From assembly GCF_021916785.1 (NCBI RefSeq), contig NZ_JAKCFC010000001.1, positions 930,001 to 994,000 on the forward strand: a stretch of 64,000 nt of DNA, in the 5' to 3' direction. This document shows positions 19,601-26,525 of this stretch, piece by piece. This DNA comes from Mycolicibacterium lacusdiani (GTDB lineage: Bacteria; Actinomycetota; Actinomycetes; Mycobacteriales; Mycobacteriaceae). The notes beneath the pieces were generated by a model that was given only the letters and a program-made list of their open reading frames with translations, did not search any database and had not been told where the DNA came from. Within the stretch, counting starts at the first letter, position 1; every line of letters begins with the position of its first letter. Made by a program: the position numbers and the translations under genes.

Positions 19601-21865
19601 CGGCGGCAGGTCCGCGACGTGGCGTGCCAGGTCGCCCACGAGTGCGTCCATGGCCGGGCTGTGGAAGGCGACGTCGGTGTTCACCCGACGGACGACGATG
19701 CCCTGATCGGCCCACTCGGTGCAGGTCTCGTCGACGGCGCCGGCGAGCCCGGAGATGACGGTCGACTCCGTGGATGCGCTGATCGCCGCGACCACGTCGT
19801 CGCGGCCGTCGAGGCGCTGCTCTGCGTCGGCGAACGGCAGCCGGACGAGCGCCATCGCTCCGTGCCCTGCGACGGATCGGAAGCCGCGGGCGCGGTAGCA
19901 GGCGACGGCCGCCCCGTGGCGCAGGTCGAAGACGCCGGCCACGACGCAGGCGGCGACCTCACCGACCGAGTGGCCGATGACGGCGGCAGGGGTCACCCCT
20001 CGTTCGCGCAGCACCGCAGCGAGGCCGACCTGCATGGCGAACGTGAGGGCCTGTACCCGGTCGGCGCCGCCGAGTTCGCCGGTGGTGAGCGCCTCGCGTG
20101 CGGAGAAGCCGAGTTCGACGCCGAACACCTCGTCGACCTGATCGACGACGCGCGCGAAAACCGTTTCGGCGGAGAGGAGTTCGCGGCCCATGCCGGACCA
20201 GTGCGAGCCGTGGCCGGAGAACACCCAGACGGCGCCGTCGTGCGGCCCCGGCCGGGCGGAACCGGTGACGAGGTTGGCAGCGGCCTCGCCACGCGAGAGG
20301 GCGTCGAGAGCCGATGTCACCTCGTGCGGGTGCTCGGCGACGATTGCGGCGCGGACGGATTCGTGGGTGCGCCTGGTCCACATCGTGTTGGCGACGAGGC
20401 GGGTCGGCACGTCGACGACCCTGAGGTGGTCGGCGAGCGCCTCGCCCGCAGCGGCCAGCCTGGCCTCCGAGCGCGCGGACAGCGGGACGACGAGCGGTGT
20501 CGACACCTCGTCACGCCGCGCCTGCGGTCGAGCCGGCGCCTCTTCGAGCAGGACGTGCGCGATGGTGCCGCCGTAGCCGTAGCTGCACACCGCCGCGCGC
20601 CGCGGGGCATCACCGCGCGGCCAGGCCTCGACACTGGTCGGTACGCGCAAACCGCTTGCGGCCCAATCGATCGCGGGCGTCAGATCGCGAAGCCCAGCCG
20701 TCGGCGGGACCGCCTCGTGGTGCAGCGCGAGGACCGCCTTGATCAGCCCGATGACGCCTGCGCCGCCCTCGAGGTGGCCGACGTTCGGCTTCACCGACCC
20801 GATCCTGCAGCGGTCGTCGTCGGCGCGGCCACGGCCGTACACCGCGGCCAGTGCGCCCACCTCGGTCGGGTCACCCGTCGGCGTTCCGGTCCCGTGCGCC
20901 TCGACGAAGCCGACGCTGGTGGGTGCGATGCCCGCGGTCCGGCACGCGCGAGCGAACATGTCGGCCTGCGCCTCGCCGTTGGGCGACATGATGCCGACGG
21001 TGCGGCCGTCCTGGGCGATGGCGCCGCCCCGGACGACGGCGAGTACGCGATCACCGTCGCGCTGGGCGTCGGCGAGTCGCTTGAGCACTACGACCCCGGC
21101 GCCCTCACCGCGCCCGTAGCCGTCGGCCGACGCGTCGAAGGTCTTGCAACGGCCGTCGCTCGCGGTGGCGCCCGCCTCGTCGAGGACGCGGACCAGCCCC
21201 GGTCCGATCAGAGCGCTGACACCGCCGGCCAGCGCCAGCGACGTCTCGCCCGCGCGCAGCATCTGGCACGCCTGATGGACCGCGACCAGCGAGGCCGCGC
21301 ATGCGGCGTCGAGCGCAACGCTGGGGCCGCGGAGGTCGAGTAGGTGCGAGACGCGGTTGGCGATACCGCACAGCGAGGTGCCGATGCCCGTCCATGCCTC
21401 GATGCCGGGCAGGTCCTCCATGATGAGCTTGCCGTAGTCGTCGGAGTTGACGCCCATGAGCACGGCAGTGTCGCTGCCGGCAAGCATCTTCGGCCGGACG
21501 CCGGCGTGTTCGAGTGCCTCCCAGCTGACTTCGAGTGCCAGCCGCTGCTGCGGATCCATCAACTCGGCCTCGCGGGGCGACACTCCGAAGAACTCGGCGT
21601 CGAACCCGGGCAGGTCGTCGAGGAAGGTGCCCCACCTGGTGGTGTCGCGCAGTACCGCGGCGTTGCGGGGGTCGCGGCGCAGGTACGGCTCCCAGCGTTC
21701 CTCGGGCACCTCGCGCACGTCGCTTCTGCCCTCGAGCAGGAAGTTCCAGAACACCGACGGGGTCGAAACGTTGCCGGCCACGCGGACGCCGAGGCCGATC
21801 ACGGCGATGGGCTCGGGCGACTCGATCACCTCCGGCGAACTCTGGTAAGCCTTGCCTAAGTCCAT
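16616..21865 (-). CDS. 6-methylsalicylic acid synthase-type iterative PKS
   Basis: Single-module iterative type I polyketide synthase, 1749 residues, close to the ~1750 of MSAS enzymes. Ketosynthase about 17-440 (Cys189, His324, His364); acyltransferase about 546-850 (GHSVG, Ser633; VAFHSP suggests malonyl specificity); dehydratase/thioester-hydrolase fold about 900-1180 (His938 in GDHPVQGTE, Asp1110); ketoreductase about 1390-1580 (GGTGVLG at 1398-1404, Tyr1549 in AYACANSF); carrier domain with LGVDSIM, Ser1701. The ketosynthase segments MGVNSDDYGKL and DAACAASLVAVH are characteristic of bacterial aromatic PKSs such as ChlB1/MdpB. The intact ketoreductase argues for 6-methylsalicylate over orsellinate. 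It occupies the place of mbtI, so I infer it makes the mycobactin starter. ATG is chosen for the apparent leaderless promoter; GTG at codon 13 is an alternative. Confidence 0.88.
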   Translation of the reverse strand: MDLGKAYQSSPEVIESPEPIAVIGLGVRVAGNVSTPSVFWNFLLEGRSDVREVPEERWEPYLRRDPRNAAVLRDTTRWGTFLDDLPGFDAEFFGVSPREAELMDPQQRLALEVSWEALEHAGVRPKMLAGSDTAVLMGVNSDDYGKLIMEDLPGIEAWTGIGTSLCGIANRVSHLLDLRGPSVALDAACAASLVAVHQACQMLRAGETSLALAGGVSALIGPGLVRVLDEAGATASDGRCKTFDASADGYGRGEGAGVVVLKRLADAQRDGDRVLAVVRGGAIAQDGRTVGIMSPNGEAQADMFARACRTAGIAPTSVGFVEAHGTGTPTGDPTEVGALAAVYGRGRADDDRCRIGSVKPNVGHLEGGAGVIGLIKAVLALHHEAVPPTAGLRDLTPAIDWAASGLRVPTSVEAWPRGDAPRRAAVCSYGYGGTIAHVLLEEAPARPQARRDEVSTPLVVPLSARSEARLAAAGEALADHLRVVDVPTRLVANTMWTRRTHESVRAAIVAEHPHEVTSALDALSRGEAAANLVTGSARPGPHDGAVWVFSGHGSHWSGMGRELLSAETVFARVVDQVDEVFGVELGFSAREALTTGELGGADRVQALTFAMQVGLAAVLRERGVTPAAVIGHSVGEVAACVVAGVFDLRHGAAVACYRARGFRSVAGHGAMALVRLPFADAEQRLDGRDDVVAAISASTESTVISGLAGAVDETCTEWADQGIVVRRVNTDVAFHSPAMDALVGDLARHVADLPPTTPARIPLYTTALADPRSSASRDHDYWATNLRGRVRFAEAVTAAAEDGHRVFLEVSAHPVVSHSVVETLLGLGIDEHAAIPVLRRDTPEVRAVAIAVATLYCHGANVDHGIDSHEPWAGDLPGTHWQHRRFWRTPTPPPGGRGVHDVASHTLLGGRTDVTGTVSTRMWQTRLDVDTRPYPGDHPVQGTEIIPAAVLLNTFLTAARGGRIGEPGECTGVGLADVRLRTPVAPARARDIQVVLRDRELTLSSRLVDAGQPDTEQDGGWLTHSGAVVAVRDDIDELLDTACDLAAARGRCTEELPPRHVIDTLARLGVAAMGFGWDVREMRRGTDELLAVVDAEADGCAPTSWASLLDAATSAASTIFDGAPRLRMPARIERVHVHGAPPATATLLVRRRPGTTTTDVTITDGAGSVLVSIAGMAFEELENPGQWSAGDPTRLLHHVAWHEVAWDCDDRPSGVVLVGGDVDGLDSAVRDLTAAGVPYRAVEDPSEIADITEFGGLPTELGRTAVVVVLPRQDEAPESSVDLVVRTLTRLQESSLTARLWVLTTGVYEGGNLAHSPLWGLARVAAAEHPGLWGGVIDLGGVDSADGRVPLGALTSLHGHGVVVIRDGVALVARLAAPAAGSGDPMQCSPGGSYLITGGTGVLGLLIAQRLADLGARRLVLLSRSGLPPRSQWDGDADRADTIRAVAALEERGVSVTVAAVDLGAPGSADVLRSVLRDLPPVRGVIHAAGVEAGALLSNTTPEDFAAAMHPKVHGTLALHEVFPPEQLDWMVLFSSCGYLAGFPGQGAYACANSFLDVMARHRRSLGDRTTAIAWTAWRGLGMGSTSDFVAAQLDALGMGTVTADDALRALDLAMLDGDPNVVVLPVLPAAATVPILADVAPVDDDSATGGGEGLDAEMNSGEIDPDRLARLVLAAVAGQLGLAEADVDADLPLVELGVDSIMTVRLRRQLEKQTGLSLPPTLLWEHPTAAAVSARIVEMLSPASPVSR
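21841..21859. promoter_or_regulatory. IdeR (iron) box at the 5' end of the PKS gene
   Basis: On the gene strand, TTAGGCAAGGCTTACCAGA matches 14 of 19 positions of the IdeR consensus, as good as the box between mbtA and mbtB. It covers codons 3-9 if the ATG at 21865 is used, just downstream of the predicted transcription start, where a bound repressor would block initiation or early elongation. Predicts co-regulation of the PKS with mycobactin genes. Confidence 0.7.
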
Positions 21866-21869
21866 GCGG

Positions 21870-21899
21870 ACAATATTGGCACAGCACCGGCCAGGTCAG
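21870..21899 (-). promoter_or_regulatory. Putative leaderless promoter of the PKS gene
   Basis: Read on the minus strand: CTGACC (4 of 6 to TTGACA), an 18-base spacer, then TATTGT (a TANNNT -10). The last base of the -10 is 5 bases upstream of the ATG, so transcription would start at or within 1-2 bases of the start codon. It sits in the 58-base gap after hemW, which would give the PKS its own promoter. Confidence 0.5.
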
Positions 21900-21923
21900 G
21901 CGACTACCCGAGGTGAGGCGGCA

Positions 21924-23054
21924 CTACGAGAGCAGGTCGCGCACGACGGCGTCGGCCAGCAGCCTGCCCCTGTCGGTGAGCACCAACGAGTCACCGCTGC
22001 GCCGAAGAAGCCCGTCCGCGCAGAGCGTTTCGGCGTGGCCGCGCTCGTCGTCGGCGAGCACCGACGCGGGCATCCCCTCGCGCAACCTGACTCGCAGCAT
22101 CACCTCTTCGAGGTGCCGCTCCGACGGCGTCGGCTCCTCCCGGCCCGCGACGGGCAGTTCACCGCGGGACAGGACGTCGGCATAGGCGCTGGGGTGCTTG
22201 ACGTTCCACCATCGGACGCCGTCGACGTAGCCGTGTGCGCCGGGCCCGGCGCCCCACCACTCACCGCCGTTCCAGTAGCCGAGGTTGTGCCGGCACTCGC
22301 CGCCAGGGCGACTCCAGTTCGACACCTCGTACCACTCGAAACCGGCGTCGGAGAGGCGGGAGTCGAGCATCTCGTAGCGCGTGGCGAGCACGTCGTCGTC
22401 GGGTGCGGGTATCTCGCCTCTTCGCACACGCCGTGCCAGCGCGGTGCCCTCCTCGACGATCAGCGCGTAGGCCGAGACGTGGTCGATGCCTGCGCCCAGC
22501 GCGGCGTCGATCGTGCGGGCCAGGTCGTCGTCGGTCTCCCCCGGCGTGCCGTAGATCACGTCGAGGTTGACGTGTTCGAACCCCTCGGCGCGGGCCTCGG
22601 CGGCGGCGGCGGTTGCGCGCCCGGGCGAGTGCACCCGGTCGAGCACGGCGAGTACGTGTGGCGCCGTCGACTGCATGCCGAGCGAGATGCGGGTGTAGCC
22701 CGCAGCCCGGAGGTCGGCGAAGAAGCGCGGCGACGTGGATTCGGGGTTGGACTCTGTGGTGATCTCGGCGCCGGGTTCGAGGTCGAACTCCGCCCGGATC
22801 GCCTCCAGCACCGCCGCCAGACCGTCCGCCCCCAGCAACGATGGCGTGCCGCCGCCGACGAACACCGTGCGCACGGCCCGTCGTCCGCCCAGCCGCGCGG
22901 CGGCCAGGCGCAGTTCGATGCGCACGGCGTCGAGCCATCCGCCGGGGGTGGCGCCGCCCAGCTCACCCGGGGTGTAGGTGTTGAAGTCGCAGTATCCGCA
23001 CCGGGTCGCGCAGAACGGCACGTGCACGTAGATGCCGAACGCCGGTGAGATCAC
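21924..23054 (-). CDS. hemW: HemW, radical SAM heme chaperone (HemN-like)
   Basis: Radical SAM protein of 376 residues, formerly annotated as oxygen-independent coproporphyrinogen III oxidase. The iron-sulfur motif CxxxCxxC is at Cys15, Cys19 and Cys22 (FCATRCGYC), followed by the SAM-binding glycine region GGGTPSLL. True HemN carries an extra N-terminal segment with a further cysteine; that is absent, so HemW, which delivers heme to client proteins, is the better name. GTG start. It lies between the PKS (downstream, same strand) and the divergent sulfite reductase leader, the same place as in M. tuberculosis (Rv2388c). Confidence 0.88.
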   Translation of the reverse strand: MISPAFGIYVHVPFCATRCGYCDFNTYTPGELGGATPGGWLDAVRIELRLAAARLGGRRAVRTVFVGGGTPSLLGADGLAAVLEAIRAEFDLEPGAEITTESNPESTSPRFFADLRAAGYTRISLGMQSTAPHVLAVLDRVHSPGRATAAAAEARAEGFEHVNLDVIYGTPGETDDDLARTIDAALGAGIDHVSAYALIVEEGTALARRVRRGEIPAPDDDVLATRYEMLDSRLSDAGFEWYEVSNWSRPGGECRHNLGYWNGGEWWGAGPGAHGYVDGVRWWNVKHPSAYADVLSRGELPVAGREEPTPSERHLEEVMLRVRLREGMPASVLADDERGHAETLCADGLLRRSGDSLVLTDRGRLLADAVVRDLLS

Positions 23055-23133
23055 CCGCCCAGTGTCCCAGAACGGGTTTTGCGCACCGTGAGTCTGAATC
23101 TGGCCCGGTTGGGGTGTATGAGCCGTTTCGTGG

Positions 23134-23149
23134 CAGAATGGGGCGCGTG
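23134..23149 (+). promoter_or_regulatory. Leaderless promoter of the sirA cysteine leader
   Basis: CAGAAT (-10-like, 4 of 6) is followed by seven bases and then GTG at 23147. That spacing puts the transcription start on the GTG itself, the arrangement of mycobacterial leaderless mRNAs. A -35 is not convincing. Confidence 0.5.
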
Positions 23150-23242
23150 ATGTCCGCCGCCAGCTCGACCACCCGCGTATCGCTGGTGATCCGGCGGCAT
23201 GTCGACTTCAAGCGCGTCTGTACTTGTTGCTGTCTGCCTTGA
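23147..23242 (+). CDS. Polycysteine leader peptide upstream of sirA
   Basis: Small ORF of 31 codons (GTG ATG start) whose C-terminus reads RVCTCCCLP, with four Cys codons at positions 25, 27, 28 and 29 immediately before the stop. It is 125 bases upstream of sirA and appears to start at the transcription start. Leaderless polycysteine ORFs of this kind act in mycobacteria as cysteine-responsive attenuators: ribosomes stall on the Cys codons when cysteine is scarce and prevent an RNA fold that hides the next ribosome site. A matching fold is visible before sirA. The peptide itself probably has no function. Confidence 0.75.
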   Translation: MMSAASSTTRVSLVIRRHVDFKRVCTCCCLP

Positions 23243-23341
23243 TCTGCGTCTGACTTCGGAGACCTGCCCGCACCATCCCCAGCTGGCTACCGGATCTGCG
23301 CCGCCGGACAGCCACCGGTGATTGTGCGCGATCCGTTCGCC

Positions 23342-23361
23342 GGCTCCTCCAAGAAGGGGCC
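23342..23361 (+). promoter_or_regulatory. Hairpin sequestering the sirA Shine-Dalgarno
   Basis: GGCTCCT pairs with AGGGGCC (7 base pairs including one G-U) across a 6-base loop. The 3' arm contains most of the AAGGGG ribosome site (23354-23359), which lies 8 bases before the sirA ATG. When folded it would hide the site. A stalled ribosome on the upstream Cys codons is about 110 bases away, so a larger alternative fold must link the two; I could not resolve it by eye. Confidence 0.55.
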
Positions 23362-23367
23362 AATCCC

Positions 23368-25062
23368 ATGACCACAGCCGAATCCAAGCCTGCCGGCGCC
23401 AAGGCCAAGCCGGCCAAGCGTCCCCGCGGCGAGGGCCAGTGGGCGCTCGGCTACCGCGAGCCGCTCAACCCCAACGAGCAGGCCAAGAAGGACGACAACC
23501 CGCTCAACGTGCGGGCCCGCATCGAGAGCATTTACGCCAAGGGCGGCTTCGAGAGCATCGACAAGGGCGACCTCCGGGGCCGCTTCCGCTGGTGGGGCCT
23601 GTACACCCAGCGCAAGCCCGGTTATGACGGCACCTGGACCGGTGACGACAACACCGACATGCTCGAAGACGAGTTCTTCATGTTGCGGGTCCGCAGCGAC
23701 GGCGGCGCATTGACCGCGGCGGCGCTGCGCACCCTTGGCGGGATTTCGACCGAGTTCGCCCGCGACACCGCCGACCTGTCGGACCGGCAGAACGTCCAGT
23801 ACCACTGGATCCGGGTCGAGGACATGCCGGAGATCTGGCGTCGCCTCGACGAGGTCGGCCTCCAGACCACCGAGGCGTGCGGCGATTGCCCCCGCGTGGT
23901 CCTTGGGTCGCCGTTGGCAGGCGAGTCCCTCGACGAGGTGATCGACGGCACGCCCGCGGTCAACGAGATCGTCGAGCGCTACATCAGCAAGCCCGAGTAC
24001 TCCAACCTCCCGCGCAAGTTCAAGACCGCGATCTCGGGTCTGCAGGACGTGGTGCACGAGGTCAACGACGTCGCGTTCATCGGGGTCGAGCATCCCGAGC
24101 ACGGCCCGGGCTTCGATCTGTGGGTCGGCGGCGGACTGTCCACCAACCCGATGCTCGGTCAGCGGGTCGGCGCCTGGGTGCCGCTCGACGAGGTGCCCGA
24201 CGTCTGGGAGGGCGTCGTCAGCGTCTTCCGCGACTACGGCTACCGCCGCCTGCGGTCGAAGGCGCGGCTGAAGTTCCTGATCAAGGACTGGGGCGTCGAG
24301 AAGTTCCGTCAGGTTCTCGAGACGGAATACCTCAAGCGTCCGCTGATCGACGGCCCCGCTCCGACCCCGGTCACGCGGCCCATCGACCACGTCGGGGTGC
24401 AGAAGCTCAAGAACGGTCTGAACGCCGTGGGCGTCGCGCCGATCGCGGGCCGGGTGTCCGGCACGATCCTGACCAAGGTTGCCGATCTCGCCGAGTCCGT
24501 CGGCAGTGACCGGATCCGGTTCACGCCGTACCAGAAGCTGGTCGTCCTCGACGTTCCGGACGACAAGCTCGACGAGTTGCGCGACGGTCTGGACGCGCTG
24601 GGTCTGCCGTCGCAGCCGTCGCACTGGCGGCGCAATCTGATGGCCTGCACGGGCATCGAGTTCTGCAAGCTGAGCTTCGCCGAGACCCGCAAGCGGTCCC
24701 AGACCCTGGTGCCGGAGCTGGAGCAGCGGCTCGAGGACATCAACGCCCAGCTCGACGTCCCGGTCACGGTGAACATCAACGGGTGCCCCAACTCGTGCGC
24801 CCGCATCCAGGTCGCCGACATCGGCTTCAAGGGCCAGATGGTCGACGACGGCGACGGTCCCGTCGAGGGTTTCCAGGTTCACCTCGGTGGCAGCCTGGGC
24901 CTCGACAGCGGTTTCGGCCGCAAGTTGCGCCAGCACAAGGTGACGAGTGACGAACTTCCCCACTACATCGAGCGGGTCGTCCGCAACTTCGTGAAACAAC
25001 GCGAGGACGGTGAGCGTTTCGCTACGTGGGCGGTGCGAGCCGATGAAGCGGACTTGAGGTAG
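23368..25062 (+). CDS. sirA: Ferredoxin-dependent assimilatory sulfite reductase
   Basis: Reduces sulfite to sulfide with six electrons from ferredoxin; called NirA/SirA in M. tuberculosis (Rv2391). 564 residues, the family's usual length, with two nitrite/sulfite-reductase halves. The siroheme/4Fe-4S ligands are Cys427, Cys433 (ACTGIEFCKL) and Cys473, Cys477 (NGCPNSCAR). The strong AAGGGG site decides the ATG start. Next to cysH and sirB in one operon, which gives the APS reductase, the sulfite reductase and its siroheme supply. The cysteine leader upstream suggests induction on cysteine shortage. Confidence 0.94.
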   Translation: MTTAESKPAGAKAKPAKRPRGEGQWALGYREPLNPNEQAKKDDNPLNVRARIESIYAKGGFESIDKGDLRGRFRWWGLYTQRKPGYDGTWTGDDNTDMLEDEFFMLRVRSDGGALTAAALRTLGGISTEFARDTADLSDRQNVQYHWIRVEDMPEIWRRLDEVGLQTTEACGDCPRVVLGSPLAGESLDEVIDGTPAVNEIVERYISKPEYSNLPRKFKTAISGLQDVVHEVNDVAFIGVEHPEHGPGFDLWVGGGLSTNPMLGQRVGAWVPLDEVPDVWEGVVSVFRDYGYRRLRSKARLKFLIKDWGVEKFRQVLETEYLKRPLIDGPAPTPVTRPIDHVGVQKLKNGLNAVGVAPIAGRVSGTILTKVADLAESVGSDRIRFTPYQKLVVLDVPDDKLDELRDGLDALGLPSQPSHWRRNLMACTGIEFCKLSFAETRKRSQTLVPELEQRLEDINAQLDVPVTVNINGCPNSCARIQVADIGFKGQMVDDGDGPVEGFQVHLGGSLGLDSGFGRKLRQHKVTSDELPHYIERVVRNFVKQREDGERFATWAVRADEADLR

Positions 25063-25065
25063 GAC

Positions 25066-25770
25066 ATGACTGACTTGCGAACTGAGCACGATCTGGTCGA
25101 GCTGGCCGAACGCGGCGCGGCGGAGATGGCAGGTGCGTCTGCCGACGAGCTGCTGCGCTGGACCGATGAACACTTCGGCGGCGACTACATCGTGGCGTCG
25201 AACATGCAGGACGCCGTCCTGGTGGACCTCGCTTCGAAGATCCGCCCCGGCGTCGACGTGTTGTTCCTCGACACGGGATACCACTTCGTCGAGACGATCG
25301 GGACTCGCGACGCCGTCGAGGCCGTGTACGACGTGAACGTGGTGAACGTCACGCCCGAGAAGTCGGTCGCCGAGCAGGATGCGCTGCACGGCAAGAACCT
25401 GTTCGCAAGTGATCCCGGCGCGTGCTGCCGCATGCGCAAGGTCGAACCCCTTGGCAAGGCGCTGGCCGGGTACTCCGCATGGGTGACCGGCATCCGCCGG
25501 GTGGAGGCGCCGACGCGCGCCAACGCTCCCCTGATCAGCTTCGACAAGGCGTTCGGTCTGGTGAAGATCAACCCGATCGCACCATGGTCGGACGAGGAGA
25601 TGCAGGACTACATCGACACGCACGGCGTGCTGGTGAACCCGCTCGTCGACGAGGGCTATCCCTCGATCGGCTGCCTGCCGTGCACCGCGAAGCCCGTCGA
25701 GGGCGCCGACCCCCGCAGCGGACGCTGGGCCGGCCTGGCCAAGACGGAATGCGGGCTGCACGCGTCGTGA
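25066..25770 (+). CDS. cysH: Adenosine 5'-phosphosulfate reductase
   Basis: Reduces APS to sulfite with thioredoxin. 234 residues. The 4Fe-4S ligand pairs that mark APS (not PAPS) reductases are present: Cys120-Cys121 in ACCRMRK and Cys203/Cys206 in GCLPCT. The C-terminal ECGLH motif supplies catalytic Cys229. LDTGYHF is the usual substrate-loop motif. The ATG is 3 bases after the sirA stop, and the stop overlaps sirB. Its product sulfite is the substrate of the preceding gene. Confidence 0.95.
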   Translation: MTDLRTEHDLVELAERGAAEMAGASADELLRWTDEHFGGDYIVASNMQDAVLVDLASKIRPGVDVLFLDTGYHFVETIGTRDAVEAVYDVNVVNVTPEKSVAEQDALHGKNLFASDPGACCRMRKVEPLGKALAGYSAWVTGIRRVEAPTRANAPLISFDKAFGLVKINPIAPWSDEEMQDYIDTHGVLVNPLVDEGYPSIGCLPCTAKPVEGADPRSGRWAGLAKTECGLHAS

Positions 25771-26513
25771 CCGCAGAGCCGCTCCGCCGACCCGGTCCGC
25801 CGGGGCTCGTCCTGGCGGCACACGGCAGCGCCGACCCTCGGTCCCCCGCGGTGACCCGCGCCCTGGCGGGGCGCATCCGCCGGCTGCGGCCGTGGCTCGA
25901 CGTCCGGGTCTCGTTCCTCGAGCAGTGCGGGCCCGCCCTCGCGTCGGTGCTCGCCGACGTCGCGCGCCGCGACGAGCACGTGGTGGTGGTGCCGCTGCTG
26001 CTGGCGAGCGCCTATCACGCCCGTGTCGACATGCCCGCGGTGGTAGCGGCGTCCGGTGCATCGGTGCGGCAGGCCGCCGCCCTGGGCGAGGATCCGGCGT
26101 TGATCGCCCTGCTCGGGCAGCGCCTCGCCGAAGCCGGCGTGCCCGCAGAGCAGGAAGGGATGGGCGTGATCGTGGTGGCCGTCGGATCGTCGAACGACGC
26201 CGCCAACGCGCGCACCACGACCGTCGGAACCGCGTTGGCGGCAGGCTCCAAGTGGGCAGGCGTCGAGGTGGCCTTCGCGACCGGAGCGCACCCGAACGTC
26301 ACCGAGGCGGCAGAGCGCCTGCGCGACCGCGGCGCCGAGCGCTGCGTCATCGCACCATGGTTTCTGGCGAACGGCAGGATCACCGACCGGGTCGCCAAAA
26401 CCGCTGCGGCACTATCGATTCCGATGACCGAGCCGCTCGGTTCGCACAACCTCGTCGCGGCGGCCCTGCTGGACCGGTACGACGAGGCCCTCGCCGTCGC
26501 TGCGGCCGCCTGA
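25767..26513 (+). CDS. sirB: Sirohydrochlorin ferrochelatase (CbiX/SirB family)
   Basis: 248-residue CbiX-type chelatase that inserts iron into sirohydrochlorin to give siroheme, the cofactor of the sulfite reductase encoded two genes upstream. Two repeated chelatase halves are visible: LVLAAHGSADPRS near the N-terminus and VIVVAVGSSNDAANA near residue 135, the latter with the histidine of the HGS motif replaced. GTG overlaps the cysH stop as GTGA. In M. tuberculosis the equivalent is Rv2393 (che1). Iron versus cobalt use is inferred from context. Confidence 0.85.
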   Translation: MTAEPLRRPGPPGLVLAAHGSADPRSPAVTRALAGRIRRLRPWLDVRVSFLEQCGPALASVLADVARRDEHVVVVPLLLASAYHARVDMPAVVAASGASVRQAAALGEDPALIALLGQRLAEAGVPAEQEGMGVIVVAVGSSNDAANARTTTVGTALAAGSKWAGVEVAFATGAHPNVTEAAERLRDRGAERCVIAPWFLANGRITDRVAKTAAALSIPMTEPLGSHNLVAAALLDRYDEALAVAAAA

Positions 26514-26525
26514 CCGCCGAGCGGT

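Noticed and set aside
18794..21343. 849-codon plus-strand frame opposite the PKS
   Set aside because: Shadow of the PKS coding strand; low-complexity Arg/Gly/Val-rich translation with no domain.
16616..21865. Orsellinic acid or enediyne-type synthase
   Set aside because: An intact ketoreductase argues against orsellinate, and the domain order lacks the enediyne-specific parts; a naphthoate synthase is less likely given the mbt context and IdeR box.
21924..23054. Annotation as HemN coproporphyrinogen dehydrogenase
   Set aside because: Lacks the HemN N-terminal extension; HemW is the better assignment.
23045..23146. Longer N-terminal extension of the sirA cysteine leader peptide
   Set aside because: The frame extends upstream but overlaps the hemW start region, and the -10 spacing points to the GTG at 23147.
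23287..26061. 924-codon minus-strand frame opposite sirA-cysH
   Set aside because: Spans two well-supported genes and their leader on the other strand; no recognisable domain.
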